NCBI RefSeq assembly: GCF_000147875.1
Contig: NC_014507.1
Location: 620,001-684,000, forward strand
Source: Methanolacinia petrolearia DSM 11571
GTDB taxonomy: Archaea; Halobacteriota; Methanomicrobia; Methanomicrobiales; Methanomicrobiaceae
Direction: 5' to 3'
DNA: 64,000 nt
Shown piece after piece: positions 1 to 9,673 of this stretch. The notes beneath the pieces were generated by a model, which saw only the letters and a list, made by a program, of their open reading frames with translations, did not search any database and was not told where the DNA came from. Each line of letters opens with the position of its first letter. Within the stretch, counting starts at the first letter, position 1. A program made the position numbers and the translations under genes.

Positions 1-1789
1 ACAGAACCAGCGAAGCGATCATGAATATGATACTGTGCTTAAGTCCTGCAAGCATAGTATTTGAACTCAGCTGTCCTGCCATTATCCCGGAAAATAATCC
101 CAGGATAATTGAAATATGGAACATCTCCTGGATATTTGCATCAAGATTGAAAGAGATATCAAAATCCATGAAACTTTGAACAAACGATACATTCAGCTCA
201 TATGCCGAGTACAGGAATATACCATAAGAAAGATAGATTATTGCTACATAGATGAACGAAACCCCAAACCGTTCATTCTTCATCCTTAAATAATGTTCAA
301 GATCGCTTATCGCAATCGCGAGAATCTCCCTGAGATGATCTGTGATCTCGCTTGCCTTGATAACAAGTGAGATCGCTCTTTTGACAGAAACAAGCCCTAT
401 TCTTTCCTCAAGCTTATAAAGGGCACTTGAAACGCTTGTTCCCATTTTTATCTCTTCAGAGGCAATTTTCACTTCGGATGTCAGGACACCGATCTTGCTT
501 TGTGCAATAATATGAATTGCACTCTGAAGAGTCATCCCCATATCCTTCATATCTGATATTTCCCGCAAAAATCCCGGAAGCTGTGATTCGAATTTTTTAA
601 GATACCAGCTTCGGGCTTCGTATGCAAAAGCTATGGGGAACATGAATGCACAGATCACTATGCATATGAATGATTCCAGTGTATATTTCGGGAAAAACTC
701 CAATAAGTACCCGTTCATATAAAGGAGGGTAACTGCCCCTGCAGCCGCCATACCGAATACCATGCTGTACTGGTAATCTGAAACATAATACCGCAACGGA
801 TTTTTCAGGACGGTCTTGATTTTAATTGCCTGTTTTTTTGACTGAAGTCTTTTCAAAAATTTATTGTCGACCAACTGAATGCTTTCTGAATCTATATTGG
901 TATCTGCATACTCTGATTGCGTGATCTCTTTTCTGCTTACCTCAAGATTGTCGGGGGGCATCATTATATAGAGCAGGAATATCATCGCCGACGCACCTAT
1001 GGGAAGACCGATATACATCAGGGGTTCCAGGAGATCGATGGTCGACTGGCCCGAGAGATTCTGTGCAACTACCATAATCATTATTGCAATAGGTCCTGCG
1101 ACAAAGGCGGTTACGTAAATCTCCGCCATAATCTCCATTGTCTTCAGTGTGTTTTCAAGCTCCTGCATAGCAGTCTCCCGGTAATGAGCCGATTTCGAGG
1201 CAAAAAAGTCAGTCATACTGCCGCCTGTCTTGAAAACCATTGCAAGATCATTCAGTAATTCTGAAAATGTCGGTGATGGCGTGGATTCCTGGACGTTTCT
1301 CATCGCTGTCAGGAGATCGTCTCCGAAATATTCGACATCTCTTATTATCATCCCGCATTCTTTTGAAACTTCTCCGTATAGATCTTCGTTATCGCTGACA
1401 CTTTTGAATATTGAAAAAAGCGTCATTGTTGTCGACAATGCCTGCATGTACGTGACGGCATAAGGCAGGTCAAGCTCTATTCTTGTCTTTCTCCCTGCTG
1501 CGACCGTTTGGGGATACATGTAGGCAAATAAAAAAAATCCTCCTACCAGAATCAGGAATAAAAGCAGGACCGAGATCTCATAAGGCAGGAACGATATTGG
1601 ATTTATTTCGATCTCAAGTATTACAAGCAGGATTACAAGGAGTATATACACCATTGCGGCAAGAACCGTACCAAGAATCAGGATTAACAGGTACTCTCCT
1701 GCGCCTATAGGAATATGGCTGCCTTTCAAAGAACGCCTGAATTCTTCGGTATTTAATGATTTTATTAAAACATTATCCTTCAAAGTCAT
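1..1789 (-). CDS. TadC/FlaJ-like type IV pilus assembly membrane protein (3' end outside window)
   Basis: Reading leftward from an ATG at 1789, the frame is open to the window edge (at least 596 residues), so the C-terminus is missing. The product looks like the polytopic membrane platform of archaeal type IV pili (type II secretion F domain). Hydrophobic segments follow a short N-terminal tail. A cytoplasmic F-domain block contains the motif FKTGGSMTDFFA, and more membrane helices come after it. The start codon lies inside the last codons of the ATPase gene (17-nt overlap), which indicates translational coupling. Two F-domain halves are expected at about 600 residues and the length fits. Family assignment is firm; pilus versus secretion role is inferred from the adjacent ATPase and pilin. 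Confidence 0.88.
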   Translation of the reverse strand, partial: MTLKDNVLIKSLNTEEFRRSLKGSHIPIGAGEYLLILILGTVLAAMVYILLVILLVILEIEINPISFLPYEISVLLLFLILVGGFFLFAYMYPQTVAAGRKTRIELDLPYAVTYMQALSTTMTLFSIFKSVSDNEDLYGEVSKECGMIIRDVEYFGDDLLTAMRNVQESTPSPTFSELLNDLAMVFKTGGSMTDFFASKSAHYRETAMQELENTLKTMEIMAEIYVTAFVAGPIAIMIMVVAQNLSGQSTIDLLEPLMYIGLPIGASAMIFLLYIMMPPDNLEVSRKEITQSEYADTNIDSESIQLVDNKFLKRLQSKKQAIKIKTVLKNPLRYYVSDYQYSMVFGMAAAGAVTLLYMNGYLLEFFPKYTLESFICIVICAFMFPIAFAYEARSWYLKKFESQLPGFLREISDMKDMGMTLQSAIHIIAQSKIGVLTSEVKIASEEIKMGTSVSSALYKLEERIGLVSVKRAISLVIKASEITDHLREILAIAISDLEHYLRMKNERFGVSFIYVAIIYLSYGIFLYSAYELNVSFVQSFMDFDISFNLDANIQEMFHISIILGLFSGIMAGQLSSNTMLAGLKHSIIFMIASLVL

Positions 1790-3824
1790 ATCTGCCGCTC
1801 TTTGCAAATTCTACGAATACTGCCGTTATTTCATCCGAATTTCTTATGCCGTTTTTCAGAAGCCCTTCCAGGATCTCTTTTCTGATTTCTATCTGATTCA
1901 GGGTCTCATCTACAGTCCAGCCGTGGCTGTATGCGATGTCGGTTATAATTTTGGATTCCTTGTAGATTTTCCTGAAAACATCTTTTACCGGATTCCATTT
2001 ATAGAGGATATTATACGTGATGTCGTTCTTTTCTGCTACGATCTCGTCTATTGTAATGCATCTTCTGACCATTCTGCCGCCGATATACTGCAACTGCTGG
2101 ATAATCATCAGATCAAGTGCTCCGAACATTGCGACGGGGACATTGATCGGGTTTGTAGTAAGGCGGTTGATCGCCTGTTCGACTCCTCCTGCATGGAGTG
2201 TGGAGTACGTGGTATGCCCTGTATTCATAGCCTGAAAGAGAGTCTGCGCCTCGGCGCCTCTTACTTCTCCCACGATAATATATTCCGGCCTCTGGCGAAG
2301 TGCAGTCTTTAAAAGGGAGAACATATCCACGTTTCCTTTTCCTGATTGTGATGCACTCTCCCTTGTCATCATCGGAAGCCAGTTTTTATGGGGCATCTGT
2401 ATCTCCCTGGTGTCTTCTATAGATACAATTTTTGCCAGATGCGGAATGAAGAGCGAAAAAGCGTTCATCATCGAGGTTTTTCCACTGGCAGTGCCTCCTA
2501 CGACTATCGCACTTTTCCTGTTCTCAACACACAGCCATATAAAAGCCAGGATCTCTGCATCGTAAGTCCCGTAGTCGATTAAATCTATAGGAGTCATGGG
2601 GTCTGACTTGAATTTTCGTATTGTAAACGAGCTTCCTTTTGAAGATACTACGTCCGTGTATGTAATCTGGGCGCGTGCTCCTTCCGGGAGTGCAGCATCT
2701 ACGAGTGGTGCTGTCAACGAGAGTTGTTTGTCGGCTTTTTGTGCAATCTTTAAAACGAATCTGTTGAGTTCTTTATTTTCAAAGACTATGTTTACCGGCA
2801 GATTGGAATATTTCCTGTGAAATATGAATACCGGAATATCAGGGCCATTGCATGTGATATCCTCTATGCCTTCATCGTGCATGAGTGGATCCAGCTTTCC
2901 GTATCCTTTGAAATTTCTGTAAAGATAGTAGCTGATGATATCTATCCTGTCGTCGGCGATATTTTGATCGAGGTTTTTTACGATTTTGTATACTAATTCC
3001 GAGTCAAGGTTTACCCGTTCATTCTGCGCCTTTGAATCATACAGTACAACAGATCTCAGCTGCGCATCGGTTTCTTCAAGTATAATGTGCTCCTGTTCGG
3101 TTATTTCCGGTTCAAAGACCATATACTGCAGATTTTTCTCTTCATCGCTTACTATAATAACAAATGAATGGGGGGGATACAGCCAGTATGATTCAAGGAT
3201 TTCATATGATTCTGGTATGAGCCCCGGAGTTATCTCCGGATTATCGGGATATTTTGAATGGTGAAGAACAGCTTCAGCTGATTCGGGTTTATCTGATTTA
3301 ATAAGATTCTTTAAAATTTCCATTAAATCATTGAATTTCTCGGAAATTCCTGTTTTATCAGGACCTTCCGAAGTATTGACCTCTGCTTTTTCTTCATCTT
3401 TTAAGTCATCTTTTGATTTAGATCTGAATTTCAATGAGAATGAGTTTGATTTCGATTTCTGATCAGGAGATTCATTTTTGGTTTTTAATCCCTTCTTTTT
3501 GAAAAAATCTTCTTTAATAGATATTTTTTTAGCTTTTTGTATGATGGATTCATGTGGTCTGTCTGATGTTTCGACCGTTATCTGTGAAGATTCTTTTGTA
3601 TCTTCTTTCTTTTTCAAATTACCATCAGGTCCGGTTGGAATAAGATTAGATTCTCCGATTTCTGGTATTTCATATGATTTTTCTAAATCCTGATCAATAT
3701 CATTAAAACTATTTTCCCCGGCTGATTTGTCGGCATTAACCTCTACTCCGGGTTTAGCGGGTTCTAAATTTTCACAGGAATCATTCGTGGTTTTTTTTAA
3801 TAATGAAGAAGATTCGTTAGCCAT
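1773..3824 (-). CDS. TadA/GspE-family secretion/pilus assembly ATPase
   Basis: This is the cytoplasmic hexameric ATPase that powers pilin polymerisation. A long, charged, low-complexity N-terminal region (about 180 residues, rich in Lys/Glu/Ser) precedes the ATPase core. The core has Walker A GGTASGKTS near residue 441, an Asp-box region with EDTREIQMPH, and a Walker B/His-box stretch (YIIVGEVRGAEAQTLF, then NTGHTTYSTLHA). The start is placed at 3824, where ATG overlaps the stop of the upstream gene (TAATG) and GGTGG lies 5-6 nt upstream. An in-frame ATG at 3836 would add four residues. The gene is in tandem with the TadC-like gene. The disordered N-terminal extension is longer than usual for the family. 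Confidence 0.93.
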   Translation of the reverse strand: MANESSSLLKKTTNDSCENLEPAKPGVEVNADKSAGENSFNDIDQDLEKSYEIPEIGESNLIPTGPDGNLKKKEDTKESSQITVETSDRPHESIIQKAKKISIKEDFFKKKGLKTKNESPDQKSKSNSFSLKFRSKSKDDLKDEEKAEVNTSEGPDKTGISEKFNDLMEILKNLIKSDKPESAEAVLHHSKYPDNPEITPGLIPESYEILESYWLYPPHSFVIIVSDEEKNLQYMVFEPEITEQEHIILEETDAQLRSVVLYDSKAQNERVNLDSELVYKIVKNLDQNIADDRIDIISYYLYRNFKGYGKLDPLMHDEGIEDITCNGPDIPVFIFHRKYSNLPVNIVFENKELNRFVLKIAQKADKQLSLTAPLVDAALPEGARAQITYTDVVSSKGSSFTIRKFKSDPMTPIDLIDYGTYDAEILAFIWLCVENRKSAIVVGGTASGKTSMMNAFSLFIPHLAKIVSIEDTREIQMPHKNWLPMMTRESASQSGKGNVDMFSLLKTALRQRPEYIIVGEVRGAEAQTLFQAMNTGHTTYSTLHAGGVEQAINRLTTNPINVPVAMFGALDLMIIQQLQYIGGRMVRRCITIDEIVAEKNDITYNILYKWNPVKDVFRKIYKESKIITDIAYSHGWTVDETLNQIEIRKEILEGLLKNGIRNSDEITAVFVEFAKSGRYDFEG

Positions 3825-4666
3825 TAAAACCACCATTCTTCCTCTTCTTCAGGTATTTCCGTTGCTTCTTCAGTAACGACTTTCCCTGTTGTCATCTGGG
3901 AAAAGACATCGTTTGCATTAGTAATTACACTGAAGGAGTTCGGGTTTTCAGGAACGGTTCCGGAGAGAACTGTAATCGCTCCATCAAGACCTGTACCATA
4001 TATATTTATTCTGAATTCCCCTGTCATGGGTATTGTGAGGTATTGTTCGTCTTCTGAAGGATTTGTCCTGCCGTATCCACCCGTTGCGACGGTTTCATTT
4101 GTTTTGTTATTTATGACTGTTACAGCAAGGAACGAATAATATGGAACTCCATCGCCGTCATCAGTTTCGGATATAAAATCTGAGACTGCATAACAGACAA
4201 CCAGGGGCCCTTTGCCTACAGAAACAACGATGCTCATTGAATCATACTGGAATGTTTTAGTGGTTTTGTATAATGTCTGGAAATATTGCCGTGAAACGGG
4301 GTCTTCGGGCACAGCGGCCGTGTCAAATTCTAATGGTCTAAAGTAAGGATCATCCGGGATATAACTATCAACAACATTTATGGAATCGCTTATACCCGTA
4401 TCAGTGGAAAGAGTGCCTGTCTGTGCGGAACTTACCTGACCTGTCTCTGCAGACGAAGTCGCTGTCTGTTCGTTATATGTCGATGCTATCAGCGGATCAT
4501 ACTCATTATAGGTGGATGCAGGCGAATCGGGAACTTCATTATTTCCGATAAACATCTTACTGACAAAAATAACTCCGACTGCAACGACCAAAATAAGGAT
4601 TGCTACAATTGCTATCGTCAAAATCTTAGTTAGCTGTCCTATATCGGGCACCTGACTTCCTGTCAT
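3824..4666 (-). CDS. membrane-anchored secreted protein of the pilus operon, unknown function
   Basis: I do not recognise a named family. The 280-residue product has one strongly hydrophobic segment at about residues 12-37, so it should be N-terminally anchored with the rest outside the membrane. A Ser/Thr/Gln-rich linker (about 50-95) leads into a mixed beta-type domain. The C-terminus is very acidic and aromatic (EEEEEWWF). It is the first gene of the leftward operon and overlaps the TadA-like ATPase start by one base. A minor pilin, pilus adaptor or anchor is plausible from position alone. There is no class III (SPVVG) pilin signal, so it is not a standard pilin. Confidence 0.8.
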   Translation of the reverse strand: MTGSQVPDIGQLTKILTIAIVAILILVVAVGVIFVSKMFIGNNEVPDSPASTYNEYDPLIASTYNEQTATSSAETGQVSSAQTGTLSTDTGISDSINVVDSYIPDDPYFRPLEFDTAAVPEDPVSRQYFQTLYKTTKTFQYDSMSIVVSVGKGPLVVCYAVSDFISETDDGDGVPYYSFLAVTVINNKTNETVATGGYGRTNPSEDEQYLTIPMTGEFRINIYGTGLDGAITVLSGTVPENPNSFSVITNANDVFSQMTTGKVVTEEATEIPEEEEEWWF

Positions 4667-5203
4667 ATCTTACCTCTTTGCACGGGCATCCCCCTGTTAT
4701 AATCCGGTGCCGTAAGTGGGCCACGCCTGCATTTGATGAACAAATAATATACCATACCAATTGCCTTTCTTATTAACTAAGTTAACTATTTATCATTCAT
4801 TTGCCCCCATATGTACACTATATGTTATTTACGTTTCCATGATTATAACAATTCTCCTTTCAATTACCAATTGCCTGAGTAATTGTTTCTCAATAAAATT
4901 TTACTTACATAATAATTAATTTATTTGGCATTCCGAACTTCGACTAAATTTAGTGATAAATTTAACTATTGTACGTTTTGCTTATAGGTATATAATAATT
5001 ATTTGAAATAAAGTAACACTAAATAAATACAAATATGAAAAATGATCGCTGGATCTATTTCTTCAACAGCAGTGCTAAAAATCCTGAAGTCAGGGTCAAA
5101 AGTAGTTTCCCTGAAGGATTCTAACCTGATCGACATGTTTTATTCATACGGAATGTTAAGTATTATCCTTTTAAAAGATCAAAAAATAAAATGAGAATTT
5201 GTT
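4667..5203. promoter_or_regulatory. divergent AT-rich control region between pilus operon and pilin
   Basis: This 537-bp gap separates the leftward assembly operon from the rightward pilin and is very AT-rich, so promoters for both should lie here. The word TTAACTATT occurs at about 4782 and 4962. TTGTACGTTTT at 4969-4979 recurs in reverse complement upstream of the second pilin pair (14548-14558), which suggests a shared regulator site. A TATA-like TTTTAAAAG sits about 30 nt before the pilin ATG. Apart from one doubtful 29-codon ORF (5035-5124), I see no gene. Confidence 0.4.
5035..5124 (+). CDS. possible 29-residue small ORF upstream of pilin
   Basis: ATG to TAA encodes 29 residues starting MKNDRWIYFFNSS. 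It follows an AT-rich stretch with TATA-like sequence (about 4987-5000) and has no Shine-Dalgarno. Codon choice resembles that of neighbouring genes, but the length gives little statistical support. It may be a leader peptide, a remnant or chance. Confidence 0.2.
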   Translation: MKNDRWIYFFNSSAKNPEVRVKSSFPEGF

Positions 5204-5851
5204 ATGGCTCCACTCGAAAAAAATCCTGATGGCGTTTCTCCGGTAGTCGGGGTAATGCTAATGCTGGTAATTGTCATTATTCTTGCCGCAGTAATTAGTG
5301 CCTTTTCAGGAGGTATCGCAGGAAATTCTGATTCAGGCTCTTTGATTGAGGTCACTGCAGAAACGAAGATTATCAATTCCGGTTATAATGATACGAGCAG
5401 GTTTGAGATCAATATAATCTCTCTCAGTTCTCCTGTAAGTACGAAGGACCTCAAGCTTAAAACTTCATGGCAAAGATATGATTCCTCTGGTGTCATGATC
5501 TCTAATGATACATTCTCTATCCCTGGTGATGAAAATTTTAACTATGGCAATGGGGGCGTTTCTCCGATCGGAACGGGAACCGGGCTTCCGTGGGACGGCA
5601 CTTATGCAAATATCACTGCTGACATGAACTTCGGGAAATATGCACTCCTGGCTGGGACAAGTATGGTGGCCTATCCGTCTGTTTACTATGTGAATAACGG
5701 TTACACGGATAATTCTTATACGGACTCCATGCAGGCTATACTTGGAGATAATTGGTACGAACTCGAATCAGGTGATGTTGTTTCTGTAAAACTGATCCAT
5801 GTTCCATCCGGGCGAATAATATATGATGATGATATTTATGTTAACGCTTGA
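5204..5851 (+). CDS. archaeal type IV pilin (class III signal peptide)
   Basis: The 215-residue prepilin starts with a short charged leader ending in Asp-Gly, followed by VSPVVGVMLMLV and a hydrophobic helix to about residue 36. This is the archaeal pilin N-terminal (DUF1628-type) signature, with prepilin peptidase cleavage expected after Gly10. The mature helix would pack in the filament core and the C-terminal domain would be exposed. The C-terminal motif VKLIHVPSGRIIYDDDI is shared with the pilin at 14674, so the two are paralogues. It lies divergent from the TadA/TadC-like genes that probably assemble it. No clear ribosome binding site is visible, so a short or absent leader is likely. 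Confidence 0.9.
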   Translation: MAPLEKNPDGVSPVVGVMLMLVIVIILAAVISAFSGGIAGNSDSGSLIEVTAETKIINSGYNDTSRFEINIISLSSPVSTKDLKLKTSWQRYDSSGVMISNDTFSIPGDENFNYGNGGVSPIGTGTGLPWDGTYANITADMNFGKYALLAGTSMVAYPSVYYVNNGYTDNSYTDSMQAILGDNWYELESGDVVSVKLIHVPSGRIIYDDDIYVNA

Positions 5852-5964
5852 CATGAATATGGGTAAATTGATATAAATAGATCCAAAATATTAAAAAAAA
5901 GTCTCTTTCTTTTGATTTTAATGTTCCTTGATCTTAATTCCTGCTTTTTTTGTCTTATTTTACA

Positions 5965-8900
5965 TCAGCTTCTATGCCTGCTTTCAGAGATTTCCTTCAG
6001 CGTGAAAACGTCTATTGATCCGCCCTGGATGTTCCCGGGAGCTTCACCTCTCCTGTCTTCCATGTCTCCCTCTATGTCCAGGTATGCCTCTTTGAGCCTG
6101 TTTATCAGGTTGGGATCTGCATCCCAGAGATCCCTGGCATTCGCTTCCAGAAGCCGCCTTTCTATCTCTTCGAGAGCCCAGGGATTTTTCTCGGAGAAGA
6201 ATTTGCGGTTTTCCTCGTTAAGTACAAAGGTTTCAGCAATGCTATCGAAGATCGAATCGTCAACCTCCCCTGTAGTCGCCTCCCACCCGTAGACATGCGT
6301 TATCCTCTTCGAGATGTCCTCCGCACCCTTGTAGCCGTGCTTTTTCATCCCGTCGATCCATTTAGGGTTGAGAAGTTTTGTCCGTACAACCCTCCTTATC
6401 TCGTCTGCAATAGTCCTGACCTCGACAGTGTCGCGGCTTCTTGTATCCCCGTAATATACAGGAATATTCTTCCGGCTCACTGTTCGCGCCGCAATTGTAA
6501 GGCCGCCGTGTGCCCCGAAATAGCAACAGCATCCAAGGAGATCGTATTCGTCTGTCATTGCGACGTTGAACGTGAGGTTCACGGATTTCAGCTGGGCGGT
6601 CATGTTTTCTTTTGCCGGGGTTCCGAAGTTCTCTTTCCCGTAGGCGTAACTGTTCCATTCGAGGAACACGTCAGCGATATCACCTTCATCCTTCCAGGCG
6701 GAAGCATAGATAGCTAGATTGACTCCGTTTCCGTATGTTCCGGGACGGTTCCCGAATATCCTGTCGGACGAGTTGTTTTCAAGAGAATGCTTTCTCAGGT
6801 AGTTTGCTTCCGGGGGCTCGTTGAGTTCTGCAACTGCTTTTATCACCTCATCCAGGAATTCGATGCAGTTGAAGAAATTGTCTCTCATTATGCCTCCGAT
6901 TTTAACTGTAATGTCAATCCTCGGCCTTTGAAGCTCTTCGAGCGGGATAATACTGAAGGATTTTACCTTCCCGGCTTTCCATACCGGCTCTGCACCTATC
7001 AGTTTCAGCATCTGGGAGAATACTTCGCCGTCTCCCCACATGATGTCGGTAGATACCCAGTAAAATGCGATGTTCTCGGGATATTTATCATTTTCACGGA
7101 GGTACTTGGCCAGGACTTCATCCGCAAGTCGGTTCCCTATTCTCCATGCGGCCTTTGTCGGAACCTTGTTCGGGTCAAGAGAATAGAAGTTCCTGCCGGT
7201 GGGCATGATCTCGGGATTTCCGCGTGTAACTAGTCCTGAAGGACCCGGTTCGATGTATCTGCCGTCAAGGCCGTGCAGCAGGGCGCCAGTCTCGTCCGAG
7301 TCTTCTATTCTCCTGTCGATTTCCATGATCTGCGAGAATATTACATCTGCGTTTTCGGCCTGCTCCTGTGGTAATTCTTTTTTTATCCGGGATTTTATTG
7401 TTTCCCAAGGATTGCCGCCGGAGATTACAGTGCTGATGATCTCTTTGGAGAAGATCTCCTCTTCTCTCATCTTTTCGATATCCTGATCTGCGGAACCGCT
7501 TCCTGAAAGCTCAGATAAGAGTTTATTTAACATACCTTCATACGAGAGGATCGAGTCTATCATTTCAACCCTGTCCTCGCCTTCCGGGTTTTTCCCGAAT
7601 ATATGCATTCCTTTCGGGATTTTGGTCTCATATGTCTCGGTTACGACTTTGTGTGCTGCCTCGATTATCTCGTCGAATCCTGCTTCGATGTACTTCAGGC
7701 CTTTAAGGTTTATCGAGTACGAAATCCCGGTCTCTTCAAGCAGATCCTCGATTGTGTGTGTCAGTGCATGGGCCCGGGCTTTATCGGAAACTATTGCCCT
7801 CTTATATTCGGCAATCTGCTCCTCGAGTTCCTTCAAATTTCCGTAGAGTTCGGATGTCGTCATAACGGTCTGCATATGATCGATGATCGTCGCATACGAT
7901 CGCCTCTTTGCAGTCGTTCCTTCGGGAGGATTGTCCGAGTTGTAGATGTACAGGTGCGGCATGTTCCCTATTGCAATGTCTGGGTAGCAGGAGTCCGAAA
8001 GACCGACGCCTTTTCCGGGCAGGAACTCGAGGTTGCCGTGGGTTCCGACATGAACGATTGCGTCTGCTCCGAACGTTTCGTCGAGGTAGTGATATGTCGC
8101 AAGATACTGGTGGGTCGGCGGGGTGTTAGCGTCATGTAGTATTTTACAGGCCTTGCCGTCGCATCTCGGGCCCGAACATCCTCTCTTCGGCTGAACACAG
8201 ACGATTACATTTCCGAAGGAGACCCCTGTCACTACAATATCCCCCTTGTAAAGCATTGCCGGGGGAACACCGTCGATCTCTTCTCCCGGCGGATTTCCCC
8301 AGCATTCGGAGACCTCCTTTTGGACTTTTTCCGGGAGTGTCGAAAACCACTTCCTGTAGTCGCCGGCCTTTACTATATGAAGTGCACCGCCCTTTTCCAC
8401 GATCTCTTCAACTGAAGTCCACCGGAACTCGGAGACAGCCTTTCTGGACATGATCTCGTTTATGAGCGCCTCTCCTGATTCGGGAGGGTCGACATCATAT
8501 CCCGCACTCTTCATCTCTTTCAGGATGCCGGAGAGACTCTCAAGGGTATCGAGATTTGCGCCCGAACCGACTGTTCCCTCGACGGATGCACAGGGTTTGT
8601 TGTGGAGTATGAATACAATCTTTTTTTCTGAATTATTTTTCTTCGAGAGCCTGATCCATCTCTCAATCCTTTTTGCGATCTTATCGATCCTCTCTTCATG
8701 GGGGATGTGCAGGCTTGTCTCGACACCCGAAACGGATTCCTTTTCTGCAAAAGAGAACGGGATCATCTCTGTCAGGCCCTGGAATTCAGGAAGGGCGACG
8801 GTCCATCCTGTTTCCGATCCGGTCATCCCGAATTCCGATCTTCTCCATTCTTCAACGGAGTCATGGTACATTGTAAGAGGATGGAAGACGGGAATTCCCA

Positions 8901-9660
8901 TCTTCTTCAGGTGTCCTATATATGATTCACGGTCCCTGCTCTGGACAAACGATCTCAGATCAACAAGTGCATCAATTCTTTCAGGCATGTACTTCCTGAT
9001 GCATTCCTCACTTGAAAGTGTCCCGAGTTCGTCGTCGCCGTTTGAAAAGCAGAAGACGCAGATTACGTTTGCAAACTGTTCTATTCTCCTGATGAAACTG
9101 TCTATTGCCCTTAGATCCCCGCATATCCACTGTATCCTCGGAAACAGAATGCCTACGTTATATTCGGATATGACTCCCCTGTAGTCGAAGTATTGTCCGG
9201 CGCTGTCAAGGACGAAAGGGATGTCAGGGTGGTAGATCCCCTCCCACCTCGTAGGCATGGGTTTGGCATAATGATAATTGAGATTGAGGATCTTCGATGC
9301 ACAGAACGCAAGCATGTTGTAGATATTCTCAAGTCCGCCGTAGAGGAAATATGCACTGACAGCCGAGACGATCTCCAGGGGAACGGTGGATGCCGACCAG
9401 AACATATCCGAAAAACCGTATGATACAACCGGAAGCTCCTCGGGGAATCCTTCTATTATATCGTCCCAGTATGAATCGTGCGACGGGTGGATAAGAACGA
9501 AATCGGAGTCCATAAATGAACTGATGCATTCCGAAACCAGTTCGCTGTTCTCTTTTAAGTCATAGACGTTCCAGTCGGACAGTTCGAACCCTATCCTTTT
9601 TGCCGCATGTCTGATGACCGATATTTCGCTCCCCCATGAAACCACGGTAAATTTAACCAT
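5965..9660 (-). CDS. cobN: CobN-like metallochelatase large subunit (copy 1)
   Basis: At 1231 residues this matches the CobN/BchH family, which inserts a metal (Co in CobN) into a tetrapyrrole using a ChlI/ChlD-type AAA+ motor. The hallmark VHVGTHGNLEFLPGKG is present, as is the C-terminal stretch with RRVVRTKLLNPKWIDGMKKH and ATTGEVDD. Unusual features are a C-x4-C-x4-C motif (RGCSGPRCDGKACKILHD, about residue 495) and a Cys triplet in YDLLGCCCYFG (Cys1044-1046). As I recall the bacterial family, acidic residues occupy the latter position. A GGAGG site lies 7 nt before the ATG. It is the last gene of an operon with an ABC importer. The metal specificity cannot be read from sequence; BchH or F430-related roles are less likely. 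Confidence 0.9.
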   Translation of the reverse strand: MVKFTVVSWGSEISVIRHAAKRIGFELSDWNVYDLKENSELVSECISSFMDSDFVLIHPSHDSYWDDIIEGFPEELPVVSYGFSDMFWSASTVPLEIVSAVSAYFLYGGLENIYNMLAFCASKILNLNYHYAKPMPTRWEGIYHPDIPFVLDSAGQYFDYRGVISEYNVGILFPRIQWICGDLRAIDSFIRRIEQFANVICVFCFSNGDDELGTLSSEECIRKYMPERIDALVDLRSFVQSRDRESYIGHLKKMGIPVFHPLTMYHDSVEEWRRSEFGMTGSETGWTVALPEFQGLTEMIPFSFAEKESVSGVETSLHIPHEERIDKIAKRIERWIRLSKKNNSEKKIVFILHNKPCASVEGTVGSGANLDTLESLSGILKEMKSAGYDVDPPESGEALINEIMSRKAVSEFRWTSVEEIVEKGGALHIVKAGDYRKWFSTLPEKVQKEVSECWGNPPGEEIDGVPPAMLYKGDIVVTGVSFGNVIVCVQPKRGCSGPRCDGKACKILHDANTPPTHQYLATYHYLDETFGADAIVHVGTHGNLEFLPGKGVGLSDSCYPDIAIGNMPHLYIYNSDNPPEGTTAKRRSYATIIDHMQTVMTTSELYGNLKELEEQIAEYKRAIVSDKARAHALTHTIEDLLEETGISYSINLKGLKYIEAGFDEIIEAAHKVVTETYETKIPKGMHIFGKNPEGEDRVEMIDSILSYEGMLNKLLSELSGSGSADQDIEKMREEEIFSKEIISTVISGGNPWETIKSRIKKELPQEQAENADVIFSQIMEIDRRIEDSDETGALLHGLDGRYIEPGPSGLVTRGNPEIMPTGRNFYSLDPNKVPTKAAWRIGNRLADEVLAKYLRENDKYPENIAFYWVSTDIMWGDGEVFSQMLKLIGAEPVWKAGKVKSFSIIPLEELQRPRIDITVKIGGIMRDNFFNCIEFLDEVIKAVAELNEPPEANYLRKHSLENNSSDRIFGNRPGTYGNGVNLAIYASAWKDEGDIADVFLEWNSYAYGKENFGTPAKENMTAQLKSVNLTFNVAMTDEYDLLGCCCYFGAHGGLTIAARTVSRKNIPVYYGDTRSRDTVEVRTIADEIRRVVRTKLLNPKWIDGMKKHGYKGAEDISKRITHVYGWEATTGEVDDSIFDSIAETFVLNEENRKFFSEKNPWALEEIERRLLEANARDLWDADPNLINRLKEAYLDIEGDMEDRRGEAPGNIQGGSIDVFTLKEISESRHRS

Positions 9661-9673
9661 CTTTCTCCCTCCA

